The notes beneath the pieces are model-generated. The model worked only from the letters and a program-made list of their open reading frames with translations, ran no database searches and was not told the origin of the DNA. A stretch of 64,000 nucleotides of DNA, taken from contig OX485808.1 in assembly GCA_950295325.1 (NCBI GenBank), positions 5,952,501-6,016,500 of the forward strand, given 5' to 3'. The position numbers and the translations under genes are program-made. This document shows, one piece after another, positions 1-9,808 of this stretch. The DNA comes from Polytrichum commune. Taxonomy: Eukaryota; Streptophyta; Polytrichopsida; Polytrichales; Polytrichaceae. Position 1 is the first letter of the stretch, and every line of letters starts with the position of its first letter.

Positions 1-3000
1 AAAAAATCAAAAAGTAAGAAGAATGACTCGACCAAGGATGACATCAAAACTCTTAGGGAAGAGATTGAAGGACTAGCTCTAGGGAGCAGGAAATTCCGAA
101 CAGGCATTATTTGCCGGAGATGCCGGAATGAAGGACACTACGTGCAGGAGTGTCAAATGAAGCAGTGTACCAACTGCAACAGCCTAACACACAACACGAG
201 TGAGTGTGTTTACGAAAGGCACGAATCTCGGAGACCCCGGGATAGGAGATTTGGGGTAAATCAAGTACAACCCCAAACCAATCGAAGGCCAGGAGCAATA
301 ACTCCTAGGCGAGAAGTGAATGACAGAAGGGTTCGGTTCGAACCGAGGACGGAGTTCAGAAGAGAAGAAAGATCCCCATACAGGGAAAGCGATTACCGGC
401 GGGAGGCGGGAGGCCCCTACCGGGGAAATGAATATCGCAGAGATGATCGGCCTTATTATAGGCCTAGCGACCACTACAAGGATGATTTCAGAAGGGGAGG
501 TTATTCCCCTTACAAAACCCAAGATTTCCGGAGGGAAGATGGATACCCCTACCGAGGAGGTCCCAGAGGACCTATCAACCATGACAGGTATGAGTATACC
601 AGAAGCCTGATGGATAATAACAACACCAAGGCAGCGCCGAGAACTGGGTTCACTGGCGGACCGCAGCGAGATGGCAACACCGACGAGTGTTTTTATTGTC
701 ATCAGAAGGGACACCGGAAGCCGGATTGTCCACACTTTATTAAACATCAACAGGAGTTGAATGGATTCAGAAATACAAAGCCGGCCGTGGGAGCCAACGT
801 GGTGTCCCCTGCGGTTTGTGTAATGACAAGAGCCCAACGGGCTGCAGCCGAGGAAGGCAAGGATGACAGTGAGAGTGACGACAGTGATGATGAGGATTCG
901 AGCAGTGGCAGCTCTGAGGAGCAGGAAGACCACCCGAGAGAAGATAACTCTGATGAAGAGAGAGATGTTGTGCGCGAACCGGACGCACACCCCGATGAAG
1001 ATAAGGATAATGAGGAAAGGCCGATAGGAGCCAATAGCGACGAGTGGAAAGCTGATAGGATAGTCCACCGGGAGGTGAGTAAAACTATCAAGGAAATACA
1101 GGAGGAAGAGGGCGAAGCTCTACCCACGCCAGAGGAGTTTGCACCTTGGTACCCAGAAGAAGAAGAGGCAGAAAAGCCTACGGAACGGAGCCCCGAGAAG
1201 GGAGGCGTCCCAAAGACTACCCAGGCTAGGGTAGACAAGATCTTGGAGAATGTGATGAATCATACGAAAGCAAATATATCAATTGGACAGTTACTTGAAA
1301 TAGCCCCTTATTGCAAGAAGCGAATAATGGCGGCGTTAACACATGATGGGAAGTCAAAAGAACCGACTCAAACATATCAAGTTACGGCAAAGGCATTTGA
1401 TGAGGAAATGCCCATGATATCCGTAATTGTGAAAAACAGGCAGGTACCGAATGCCTTAATCGATGGTGGATCAGGAGTAAACATCATCACTGACACGTTG
1501 AGGAAGAAATTGGGACTCAAGAGGATAGAGCCCGCACCATTCACCATAAAGATGGCTGACCAGAGGAAGGTCATGCCCAAAGGAATTATCCGAGATGTAC
1601 GCCTTGATGTTGGCGGAATTATAATCCGGACGACACTCACAGTTATAGACATGGTGAGTACTGAAGACAGCTACTCCCTGTTATTGGGAAGACCTTGGTT
1701 GAAGGAGGCTCAAGCCCAACATGACTGGCCCCTCAACAAATTAACCCTGACCCAAGGAGGAAACAAGGTGGAAATCAGTACTCGAAGGACTCCAGCACTG
1801 TCACCTGCAAAGAGACCCTTGCATTGGGAGGATTACGACTGGGAGATGGGACTGACCGATGAAGAAGAAGCGGTAGTCTATGAAGCATTCCCAGAGCTAC
1901 TACCCATGGGGGACTTTGATTTGAAGAGCTTGAAAAAGTTACGGGGACTAAGCTGCAACACGGTGGAGGTAGATACTCCCAAAGGACCAGGAAAACCTGG
2001 AGCACGGAAAAGTGAGGACGAGAAACCTCGGTCAAGAAAAGCAACGAAGAGGGAACAAGAAGCCATGGAGGAGAAACCAGTGTATCCCTCCCAGTTTTAC
2101 AAAGCAAAAGAAGGAGACATAGTAGTAGACCATACCCCTGCCTCAGAAGCTGTCAAAGGGAAGAAGATAGCCGGATGGACAGTGGAGGATGAGGACTTGG
2201 TCAAAAATCTGAACTTAGGAACTCTGGAGGATCCTAAGTTAATCAAGATAGCCAAGGATCTAGGCGAGTACGAAGGGAAAGTAAAAGAATTACTGTTAAA
2301 ATTTAAGGACGTATTCGCTTTTACATACAAGGATATGAAAGGAATACCTCCACACATATGCGAGCACAAGATCGAGTTACAGCCTGAGGCCAAGCCTGTA
2401 AGGCAAATGCGTTATAGAATGAATCCCAATTATGCCGCCAAGGTCAAAGAAGAAATCGACAAATACTTGGAGGCAGGATTCATATACCCCGTTGACAAAA
2501 CGGAATGGTTATCACCAATTGTGATTGTGCCCAAAAAGAATGGGAAACTCCGGGTGTGTGTTGACTACCGGAAGTTGAATGCAGTCACCAAGGTAGATCC
2601 TTTTCCTCTACCTTTTACAGAATCAATTTTGGAGGCTGTCGCAGGACACGAAATGTATACGCTGATGGACGGGTACAGTGGATACAATCAAATAATGATT
2701 GCGTTGGAGGATCAACTCAAGACATCTTTCATCACTGAATACGGGGCGTTTGCATACCGAGTAATGCCTTTTGGATTAATGTGCGCACCAGCCACCTTCC
2801 AAAGAGGCATGATGAAGATCTTTGCAGATTACCTCGACAAATTTATGAAGGTTTTCCTAGATGATTTCACGGTATATGGAACCAGAGAGAACCATATTGA
2901 GCATTTGGAAAAGTGCCTCATCAAATGCCGAGAGAATGGAGTAAGCTTGAATCCGGAGAAATGTTACTTCTGTGTCAATTCCGGAAGGCTCCTTGGACAT

Positions 3001-6000
3001 GTAGTCTGCCAAGAAGGATTGTTGGTAGACCCTAAAAAGGTGGGAGTCATAAAAGAACTACCCCCACCAACCACAGTACGAGGAATACGGAGTTTCTTAG
3101 GACAAGCCACTTACCATCGCAAGTTCATTTGGATGTATGCGGAAATCACTCGGCCCTTGTACTTATTGCTCAAGAAAGGAGAAAAATACGATTGGAACAA
3201 ATCTTGTCAAGAGGCCTTTGAAGAAGTGAAGAAGAGACTTACGACCACACCCATACTTATAACTCCCAATTGGAGCATGGATTTCCACGTACACTGCGAT
3301 GCATCCAACATAGCTATTGGAGCCATTTTGGCCCAAAACATACATGGAGATAGGGATTCTCCGATTCACTACGCAAGCCGTCTTTTAAACAGTGCAGAGA
3401 AGAACTACAGCACAACAGAGCGTGAAGCTCTAGCAATGATTTATTCAGTGGGGAAATTTAGGCACTATCTACTAGCCAACCACTTTGTATTCTACGTAGA
3501 CCACCAAGCGTTGATATATTTGGTCAACAGACCAGTAGTATCCGGGCGAATCGCGAGATGGATGCTTCTACTTCAAGAGTACGACTTTGAAGTTGTCTAC
3601 AAGCCAGGGAGAAGCCATGTGATGGCTGACCACTTATCAAGAATTGAAAGTGGAGAGGAACCCTCAGGGGTACAAGACCAGTTTCCAGATGCTGGCTTAT
3701 TCATGGTACACGTGCAACCTTTCGAAGATTGGCGAGCACCTTTCATCGAATACCTTACCCACGGAAGGCTGTTGTCAGCTCTAGTTACCCCACAAGAGCA
3801 GGACAAGATCAAACAACTAAGTGAACCATTCATTTTAGATGATGAAACACTCAAGCGAGTAAGCATCACTGGCAAAGTACAAGAGTGCATCGCTGGCGAC
3901 ATTATTGAAGAAATGATAGGTGAAGCCCACGAACACGAAGGAACACATGTTAATTACACTACCACATGGCAGAATATTTTGCGCACACCTTACTGGTGGC
4001 CTACTCGTAGGAAGGATGTTTTGGCATATTGCCAAAATTGCCCGGTATGTAACATGGTAAACAAAGGAGAGGTGCACGACACATTCTCACCGGCCGATAC
4101 TGAAGACCCCGATAATGTGCTACCAATTGAGCCTTTGGAAGCCGGAGAAATCTTGACAGGAGGAACAGAACCCGATTGGACAACCCCGTATGTCCAATAC
4201 CTAACCCATGGAACCAAATGGGAAAGCGACCTACCTGAGATAGAGAAGCAATTGATAGCTCATCGCAGTCAATTCTTTATACTAAAGGAAGGGGAATTAC
4301 ACCGCATTTTCCACAACAACGTCATCAAAAGATGCATGCCCGGGAAATACGTGAGAAGTTATATAAAGGCTTTTCACATCCGAGAGAATCGGCATTACTC
4401 AGTTGATGCCACCCTGCAACTAATCTTACGAGAGCCATATTGGTGGCCCACCATAGCAGAGGACCTCTCGTTGTTCATAACCTTGTGTACAGGTTGTCGT
4501 GGAAAAGGGGACGAGCTGGCCCCAAAGGAAGGATCCCACGAACCGACTACCTCACAAGGCGTCGTACCCTATGAAGAGACCCTCAACGATTGGAGAACAC
4601 CAATAATCGAGTATCTAACCCAGGGGGAGATCAAGGTAGGGACACTTACGCGAAGAGAACACGTAGAGGTTGTGCGAAGAAGCAAGTTTTTCACAATGAA
4701 AGAAGGAAAACTTAAAAGATTGGAAAAGAACGGGAAAACCAAAGAATGCATTGCGGGACATCAAATCAAGCAATGGATAGAGGAAATGCACACTTACCAA
4801 CAAAAACATTTAACCGCTGATCAAACTTGGTTTCGCATTTCGAAAGGAAATCGATGGTGGCCTACCATGGGGATTTGCAACGTACAAAATTTTATCAAAT
4901 ACGATTGCCCGACATGTCGGGAACGATTTCACAACTTAGCGAGTTTATTCATGGTACATGTACAGCCTTTTGAGGACTGGCGAACACCTTTTATTGAGTA
5001 CCTTACTCACGGGAAATTGTTGTCTGTTTTAGCTACTCCAGAAGAACAGACCAAAATAAGACAAATAAGCGAACCATTCGTCTTGGACGACGAAAAGCTC
5101 AAGCGGGTCAGTATCTCCGGCAAGATACATGAATGCGTAGCCGGTGACATCATCGAAGAAATCCTAAGTGAGGCCCACGAACAAGACGGGGTACATTACA
5201 ATTTGACTTCAACATGGCACTATATACTACGCACCCCTTATTGGTGGCCTACACGGCGAAGAGACGTACTGGAATATTGTCAGGAGTGTCCAGTATGTAA
5301 GGTTGCAGACCAAGGAGACGAAACAGGGAACCTTACCCCACACGAGTCCGATGACGATGATGATCCAATTCCCGTCAAAACCTTGGAAGCACAAGAAAAT
5401 ATGACGGAGGGAGAAGAATCAGATTGGACAACACCATACTTCCGCTACTTAACACACGCAACCTACAGAACCCCATGGGTGACTTGCCTACCTAAAGAAG
5501 AAAGGAAATTGATTGCTTACCGCAGTCAATTTTTCATACTCAAAGAAGGAGAATTACATCGTATATTTCATAACAACATCATAAAGAAATGTATGCCCGG
5601 AAGGTATGTGAGAAGTTACATCAAGACCCTCCATATACAAGGAGATCGGCATTTTTCAATAAACGCCACCAAACAATTAGTTCTACAAGGACCTTATTGG
5701 TGGCCAACCATAGCCGAAGATATTTCAATACTCATCACACTATGCACTGATTGCAAGGGACAGGGAGAGGAGCTACCAACCGAGGTAAGCTCTTCCGAAC
5801 CTGTTAACGGGACAAACTTGATACCACACAAAGAAACCTTCAACGATTGGAGAACACCTCTAGTCGAATATCTGGCACATGGAAAATTCAAATTGGAACC
5901 GGACACTCAAAGAGAACAGAGAGGAATCATACGAGACAGCGAATACTTCACCTTGGAAAAGGGAAAACTCCGAAAATTGGGGAAGAATGGAATGACTAAG

Positions 6001-9000
6001 ATATGCATTGCTGGATACCAAATAAAGCATTGGATAAGGAAAATGCACATATACCAGCAAAGACACTTAACCTACCAACAAACTTGGCTCCGGTGTTTAC
6101 AAGGGAATCGGTGGTGGCCCACAATGGGGCTTTGTGACATACAACTCTTTCTTTCGTATGATTGCCCGTCATGTTGTAGACGATTTGATCAAATTCCGGA
6201 AAACATAATTTGCGGAAGCGTCATCGCACAATCATATAACAACAAGGATTGGAGGAGGTTGTTGATAGAATACCTCACCTACGGGTACCTAAAGGGGCCC
6301 TACATTTCGAAAAGACAACACAAGAGGATAGCCCGCCAGAGCCGAGAGTATTTCATTGAAGAAGGCAAATTGAAAAGAATACTATCAAATGGGGACATTA
6401 AGATATGTATTGCCGGACATGAGGTAAACAAATACCTACAAGAATTGCATGTCACGGACTCAGGAGAACATCTTAGCATGGAGACAACATGGCACCTGGC
6501 TATGATTGGACCATACTGGTGGCCCACGTGTGGAGCCGACATTAAAAATTTATGCAATTGGGAATGTTCGGTCTGTAGCAACCAAGCCGAACTTTCAAAA
6601 GACGAGCCAACCCAACCACTCATAGGCCAGAAAGAGCCAAGGGGAATAACTATTACCGATTGGAGACGCCCTTACATGGAGTACCTAACCTGCAGAAAGA
6701 TCTTTGACCAAAACTTAGCACCGGAAGATAAAAGAATGGTTGAACAAAGCCATAAATATTTTGCGTATATCAACGGTACTTTGCAAAGGTTACGTAAGGG
6801 AGGAAAGGGTAATCAAATTTGTATCCCAGGAGCACGAGTACCCGGGTACTTAGCTACGATTCATGGGGAGATCCAACCCCACTTAGCCGCCATTGACACT
6901 TGGAAGGCCGTGGCTACAGGGGTGTACTGGTGGCCAACATGGGGACACGACGTATGCAACTACCTAAGATATTGCGGTACTTGCCGAGGAGCAGAGACCC
7001 GGGAATCTCAACTAGAGGCGAATCAATACTCGTTTCAGAACGAAACAACACGAGAGCTAGATTGGAGGCTCCACATCTCACAACAACTTGAGAACGCACA
7101 AGGACTGAACCAGATCGGCACCCATGAAGATTTGGGATTATTCAGCCGTGACACCGAGACGTATTTCATAACGGAAGACGGGTTGAAATACCGATTACCA
7201 AGTGGTGAAGTCAAAACTTGTGTAACAAAAGAGGACGCCCTTGACTGGATAAAAAGGGTACATGAATACCAGATACCTCACTTAACAACAGAAGAAGCGC
7301 TTATTCAAGTGCACCAGGGCCCGTATTGGTGGCCAACCATTCCTTCGGATGTGAGGCATTTGATCGACGAATGTGCAACATGCCAAGGTACCGAAGTACC
7401 AGGCCCCAAAATCAATAACTATGGGACCATTATCTTCCCATATAAGAAGACCCAGGATTGGAGGAAACCAATAATTCAACACCTTGAAAACCCAATGGAA
7501 CTAAGCAACTTTGCCTTTCACGAAGAATTGGGGGTGCTACGAGATGAATTACCCAGTTATTTCTTAAAAGACGGAGAATTGAACCGGAGACTAGCAAATG
7601 GAGACATTAAACTGTGCATCTCCCGAGAGGAAGGAATCGAATGGTTAGCGACCATTCACAAACAAAGGTCTCCGCACCTCTCCATGGACGAACTCCTTTC
7701 ACAAGTTGCGAACGGGCCCTATTGGTGGCCCACCATTCCCCCTGATGCTGATCACCTATGCCGGGAATGTGTAGGTTGTAGGTCTATCGACACCTTGAGA
7801 CATGGTGTCGACTGCACAACAATCACGGTGAAAGAGGGAGAAGAACAAGACTGGAGATTACCTTACATTGACTACTTAAAACATGGACGATTAACCACGG
7901 AAGCATCGATCACCCAACGGCAACAGATAGCAATACGTAGTCGGCCGTATATGTTGACTCCTAATGGGACCCTAATCAAAGAAGGCCCCGATGGTATACG
8001 GCGGACATGTGTAGCAGGACCGATAACCAAGGCCATCATTGCGGAGGCCCACGAGGGAATTGCCGGAGGACATTTCTCAGCCAAGATTACTCTTCACAAA
8101 ATTTTGACTGCCTTATATTGGTGGCCTTCCATGAAGAAAGATGTATATCTGTATTGTGTTCAGTGTGATATCTGTCAAAGGATTGGTCCCAAAATTTCAA
8201 CCAATCTCCAACCCTTACATCCTACGATGCCCACCGAGGTATTCCAAAAATGGGGTTTGGATTTCATTGGACCAGTCAACCCGCCAGCTAAAGGTACCAA
8301 GAATCGGTACATCATTACAGCTACTGACTATACCACCAAGTGGGTGGAGGCCAGAGCTCTAAAAGACAACACGGCTAAGTCAACAGCCAAGTTTCTTTTT
8401 GAAGAGATAATTACCAAATTTGGTTGCCCATTGGAATTTGTAAGTGACCAAGGGAGCCACTTCATCAACGACACCATTAAGGTTCTCACACAAGAATTTA
8501 TGATCCTACATCGGAAATCAACAACCTACTACCCCCAAGCTAATGGACAAGCAGAAAGTACCAACAAAGTTATAAAAATTGCCTTGACCAAAATGGTTAA
8601 CGCCAATCGTACGGATTGGGACACCAAACTACATGCAGCGCTATGGGCATATAGAACAGCCTATAAGGTCACGACAAAGCACACCCCATTTTCTTTGGTT
8701 TTTGGGACGGAAGCCCTACTACCTATGGCTTACCTTCACCCCGATATTCACCAAAAACGGAGTCAAGCTATCCACCCTATTTTGGAGAGAAGGATGGAAC
8801 AACTCAGAACCATGGACTTAACCCGACATGAAGCAGAGGAGAATATGAGGCACATGCAATTACTGCGCAAAGGAAGACATGACCACCCTCGAAAAAGGAC
8901 ACCCTGTAGCCAGTGTCACCACGAAGCAATTAAAACATCCCAAAAGAAAGCCAAAAAGTGTGATACTTTGAAAGGTGGAAACGCACAAGCTACGAAGAAG

Positions 9001-9714
9001 GTTAAGCACTCTCCAAGGAGTGAGGACTCCGAGCTACCAACTACTCAAAAAGTAAGATTTTACCCCGGTCAAAGAGTTTTATGGCACCTACGCCATAAAA
9101 TACCCGGGCCAGGCAAGTTCAAAATACGATGGGCAGGACCATACCTTATTGAGCAAGTTTACGACAACGGGTCAGTCGACGTCACCACACTACAAAAGGA
9201 AAGTTTGGGGCGAGTCAACATGAACAAACTCAAGCCTTATCAAGAGCCGGAATCTACTCAAGCCTACGCCCTACAAATTTTGGCATGCCATATTCTTGAG
9301 GCGGAGATTCGAGCGGAACGAAACCAGTTACATAAAAGGAATAATACGACCCAACCCCAAGACACCCCATTCTCTCACCAAAATGGAGAGACCATCTTAC
9401 CCACTGAACCTACCCCCTACCCAGATAGGGAAACCTTAGAGGCAGAAGACCTAGAAATACATCAAGTTATGCTAGAGGGATATTTTGTACACCCTTCAGT
9501 ACCGGAGAATGACGGATGGCAACTCCAAAATCATGAAGGACCAAACTCACCAAGTGGAAGTAATTTTTCTCTAGAAAGTCAAACAAATTGCGAACCATTA
9601 GAAAAATCGAAACCCATGTCGGAGGGAAGCATTGAGGTACAAACTTTTCAAGAGAAGGTGAACCCCACCCCACCAAGGTTGAAAGGGGACAGGGTGAAGC
9701 AACCCCCTAAGTAA
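1..9714 (+). CDS. Ty3/gypsy gag-pol polyprotein (5' partial) with expanded HHCC array
   Basis: One frame is open from base 1 to the TAA at 9712-9714, about 3237 codons, with the start outside the window. Domains in order: three CCHC zinc knuckles (112-153, 166-207, 688-729), an acidic linker, an aspartic protease with a DGGS-type active site (1462-1473), reverse transcriptase with FLDD as the catalytic box (2854-2865), RNase H (about 3280-3640), eleven HHCC modules (3727-8175), a DDE integrase core (Asp at 8260 and 8446, Glu at 8554) and a GPY-like C-terminus (9040-9240). It would encode the capsid/nucleocapsid end and all replication enzymes of an LTR retrotransposon. The order RT-RNaseH-INT identifies Ty3/gypsy. 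It is far longer than usual because of the repeated HHCC modules. The lack of any stop in 9.7 kb suggests a young or recently active copy. Confidence 0.93.
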   Translation, partial: KKSKSKKNDSTKDDIKTLREEIEGLALGSRKFRTGIICRRCRNEGHYVQECQMKQCTNCNSLTHNTSECVYERHESRRPRDRRFGVNQVQPQTNRRPGAITPRREVNDRRVRFEPRTEFRREERSPYRESDYRREAGGPYRGNEYRRDDRPYYRPSDHYKDDFRRGGYSPYKTQDFRREDGYPYRGGPRGPINHDRYEYTRSLMDNNNTKAAPRTGFTGGPQRDGNTDECFYCHQKGHRKPDCPHFIKHQQELNGFRNTKPAVGANVVSPAVCVMTRAQRAAAEEGKDDSESDDSDDEDSSSGSSEEQEDHPREDNSDEERDVVREPDAHPDEDKDNEERPIGANSDEWKADRIVHREVSKTIKEIQEEEGEALPTPEEFAPWYPEEEEAEKPTERSPEKGGVPKTTQARVDKILENVMNHTKANISIGQLLEIAPYCKKRIMAALTHDGKSKEPTQTYQVTAKAFDEEMPMISVIVKNRQVPNALIDGGSGVNIITDTLRKKLGLKRIEPAPFTIKMADQRKVMPKGIIRDVRLDVGGIIIRTTLTVIDMVSTEDSYSLLLGRPWLKEAQAQHDWPLNKLTLTQGGNKVEISTRRTPALSPAKRPLHWEDYDWEMGLTDEEEAVVYEAFPELLPMGDFDLKSLKKLRGLSCNTVEVDTPKGPGKPGARKSEDEKPRSRKATKREQEAMEEKPVYPSQFYKAKEGDIVVDHTPASEAVKGKKIAGWTVEDEDLVKNLNLGTLEDPKLIKIAKDLGEYEGKVKELLLKFKDVFAFTYKDMKGIPPHICEHKIELQPEAKPVRQMRYRMNPNYAAKVKEEIDKYLEAGFIYPVDKTEWLSPIVIVPKKNGKLRVCVDYRKLNAVTKVDPFPLPFTESILEAVAGHEMYTLMDGYSGYNQIMIALEDQLKTSFITEYGAFAYRVMPFGLMCAPATFQRGMMKIFADYLDKFMKVFLDDFTVYGTRENHIEHLEKCLIKCRENGVSLNPEKCYFCVNSGRLLGHVVCQEGLLVDPKKVGVIKELPPPTTVRGIRSFLGQATYHRKFIWMYAEITRPLYLLLKKGEKYDWNKSCQEAFEEVKKRLTTTPILITPNWSMDFHVHCDASNIAIGAILAQNIHGDRDSPIHYASRLLNSAEKNYSTTEREALAMIYSVGKFRHYLLANHFVFYVDHQALIYLVNRPVVSGRIARWMLLLQEYDFEVVYKPGRSHVMADHLSRIESGEEPSGVQDQFPDAGLFMVHVQPFEDWRAPFIEYLTHGRLLSALVTPQEQDKIKQLSEPFILDDETLKRVSITGKVQECIAGDIIEEMIGEAHEHEGTHVNYTTTWQNILRTPYWWPTRRKDVLAYCQNCPVCNMVNKGEVHDTFSPADTEDPDNVLPIEPLEAGEILTGGTEPDWTTPYVQYLTHGTKWESDLPEIEKQLIAHRSQFFILKEGELHRIFHNNVIKRCMPGKYVRSYIKAFHIRENRHYSVDATLQLILREPYWWPTIAEDLSLFITLCTGCRGKGDELAPKEGSHEPTTSQGVVPYEETLNDWRTPIIEYLTQGEIKVGTLTRREHVEVVRRSKFFTMKEGKLKRLEKNGKTKECIAGHQIKQWIEEMHTYQQKHLTADQTWFRISKGNRWWPTMGICNVQNFIKYDCPTCRERFHNLASLFMVHVQPFEDWRTPFIEYLTHGKLLSVLATPEEQTKIRQISEPFVLDDEKLKRVSISGKIHECVAGDIIEEILSEAHEQDGVHYNLTSTWHYILRTPYWWPTRRRDVLEYCQECPVCKVADQGDETGNLTPHESDDDDDPIPVKTLEAQENMTEGEESDWTTPYFRYLTHATYRTPWVTCLPKEERKLIAYRSQFFILKEGELHRIFHNNIIKKCMPGRYVRSYIKTLHIQGDRHFSINATKQLVLQGPYWWPTIAEDISILITLCTDCKGQGEELPTEVSSSEPVNGTNLIPHKETFNDWRTPLVEYLAHGKFKLEPDTQREQRGIIRDSEYFTLEKGKLRKLGKNGMTKICIAGYQIKHWIRKMHIYQQRHLTYQQTWLRCLQGNRWWPTMGLCDIQLFLSYDCPSCCRRFDQIPENIICGSVIAQSYNNKDWRRLLIEYLTYGYLKGPYISKRQHKRIARQSREYFIEEGKLKRILSNGDIKICIAGHEVNKYLQELHVTDSGEHLSMETTWHLAMIGPYWWPTCGADIKNLCNWECSVCSNQAELSKDEPTQPLIGQKEPRGITITDWRRPYMEYLTCRKIFDQNLAPEDKRMVEQSHKYFAYINGTLQRLRKGGKGNQICIPGARVPGYLATIHGEIQPHLAAIDTWKAVATGVYWWPTWGHDVCNYLRYCGTCRGAETRESQLEANQYSFQNETTRELDWRLHISQQLENAQGLNQIGTHEDLGLFSRDTETYFITEDGLKYRLPSGEVKTCVTKEDALDWIKRVHEYQIPHLTTEEALIQVHQGPYWWPTIPSDVRHLIDECATCQGTEVPGPKINNYGTIIFPYKKTQDWRKPIIQHLENPMELSNFAFHEELGVLRDELPSYFLKDGELNRRLANGDIKLCISREEGIEWLATIHKQRSPHLSMDELLSQVANGPYWWPTIPPDADHLCRECVGCRSIDTLRHGVDCTTITVKEGEEQDWRLPYIDYLKHGRLTTEASITQRQQIAIRSRPYMLTPNGTLIKEGPDGIRRTCVAGPITKAIIAEAHEGIAGGHFSAKITLHKILTALYWWPSMKKDVYLYCVQCDICQRIGPKISTNLQPLHPTMPTEVFQKWGLDFIGPVNPPAKGTKNRYIITATDYTTKWVEARALKDNTAKSTAKFLFEEIITKFGCPLEFVSDQGSHFINDTIKVLTQEFMILHRKSTTYYPQANGQAESTNKVIKIALTKMVNANRTDWDTKLHAALWAYRTAYKVTTKHTPFSLVFGTEALLPMAYLHPDIHQKRSQAIHPILERRMEQLRTMDLTRHEAEENMRHMQLLRKGRHDHPRKRTPCSQCHHEAIKTSQKKAKKCDTLKGGNAQATKKVKHSPRSEDSELPTTQKVRFYPGQRVLWHLRHKIPGPGKFKIRWAGPYLIEQVYDNGSVDVTTLQKESLGRVNMNKLKPYQEPESTQAYALQILACHILEAEIRAERNQLHKRNNTTQPQDTPFSHQNGETILPTEPTPYPDRETLEAEDLEIHQVMLEGYFVHPSVPENDGWQLQNHEGPNSPSGSNFSLESQTNCEPLEKSKPMSEGSIEVQTFQEKVNPTPPRLKGDRVKQPPK
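112..729 (+). other. Gag nucleocapsid: three CCHC zinc knuckles
   Basis: Three copies of the C-x2-C-x4-H-x4-C pattern are visible: 112-153 (CRRC...H...C), 166-207 (CTNC...H...C) and 688-729 (CFYC...H...C). The first two are adjacent; the third follows about 160 residues rich in Arg, Tyr, Pro and Gly. Such knuckles bind the element RNA during packaging. Many plant Ty3 Gags have one or two, so three is on the high side. Confidence 0.9.
1390..1710 (+). other. Retropepsin-like aspartic protease domain
   Basis: ALIDGGSGVNII carries the active-site Asp at 1462-1464, in the DGGS variant common in plant Ty3 elements instead of D-S/T-G. The LLLGRPWL motif at the domain end (about 1678-1701) matches the usual ILGR(D/P)WL signature. 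The domain would cut the polyprotein into mature enzymes. Confidence 0.85.
2400..2990 (+). other. Reverse transcriptase domain
   Basis: The sequence shows the classic order: YRMNP near the start, the LSPIVIVPKKNGKLRVCVDYR block, the MDGYSGYNQI block with the first catalytic Asp, the MPFGLMCAPATFQ block, and FLDDFTVYG with the catalytic Asp pair at 2860-2865. FLDD replaces the more frequent YVDD/FIDD. All catalytic residues are kept. Confidence 0.95.
3280..3640 (+). other. RNase H domain (Ty3 type)
   Basis: The domain starts with HVHCDAS (first catalytic Asp). TTEREALA carries the Glu, YVDHQAL the second Asp, and MADHLSRI the final Asp. It directly follows the RT connection and would degrade template RNA during cDNA synthesis. 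All four acidic positions appear intact. Confidence 0.9.
3727..8175 (+). repeat. Eleven tandem DWR...HHCC integrase zinc-binding modules
   Basis: Each module begins with D-W-R/T-x-P and Y-L, ends in YWWP or RWWP followed by C-x2-C, and spans about 324-333 nt plus a variable linker. Module spans: 3727-4050, 4174-4497, 4588-4917, 4975-5298, 5422-5754, 5845-6174, 6247-6576, 6658-6984, 7060-7383, 7456-7779, 7849-8175. All eleven keep the H...H and C-x2-C ligands of the H2C2 integrase N-terminal domain. Only the last is in the normal place next to the DDE core. Modules 1-3 are most similar to modules 4-6 in the same order, showing a triplet duplication. Ligand conservation argues that the extra copies are folded and used, but their role is unknown. 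Confidence 0.9.
8245..8740 (+). other. Integrase catalytic core (rve, DDE)
   Basis: LDFIGP carries Asp at 8260-8262, SDQGSHF carries Asp at 8446-8448, and GQAESTNK carries Glu at 8554-8556, giving D-x61-D-x35-E. The D-x35-E spacing is canonical. The preceding module 11 (HEGIAGGH...CVQCDIC) is the ordinary HHCC domain of this integrase. Confidence 0.93.
9040..9240 (+). other. Integrase C-terminal GPY/F-type domain
   Basis: RFYPGQRVLWHL is followed by KIRWAGPYLI and VNMNKLKPY, the pattern of the GPY/F module that ends many Ty3 integrases. No chromodomain is seen; about 155 unremarkable, Glu/Pro-rich residues follow to the stop. Confidence 0.8.
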
Positions 9715-9732
9715 AACATTTAAAGGAAACGG

Positions 9733-9808
9733 CCTAGGCAAAAGCTCGCCTAGGGCGGACCACTGGCGTAGTAAACCAGTAAGAGTTCCCTATCAATCTT
9801 GTTAGGGA
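9733..9808 (+). other. Three consecutive stem-loops just after the pol stop
   Basis: Stem 1: CCTAGGC (9733-9739) pairs with GCCTAGG (9748-9754). Stem 2: ACTGG (9762-9766) pairs with CCAGT (9776-9780). Stem 3: TCCCTA (9787-9792) pairs with TAGGGA (9803-9808). They lie 18-94 nt after the pol stop. Their spacing suggests a structured RNA element in the retrotransposon transcript; function unknown. Confidence 0.55.

Noticed and set aside
184-1238. Minus-strand frames of 294 and 163 codons opposite gag
   Set aside because: Shadows of the gag-pol frame, with no recognisable domain.
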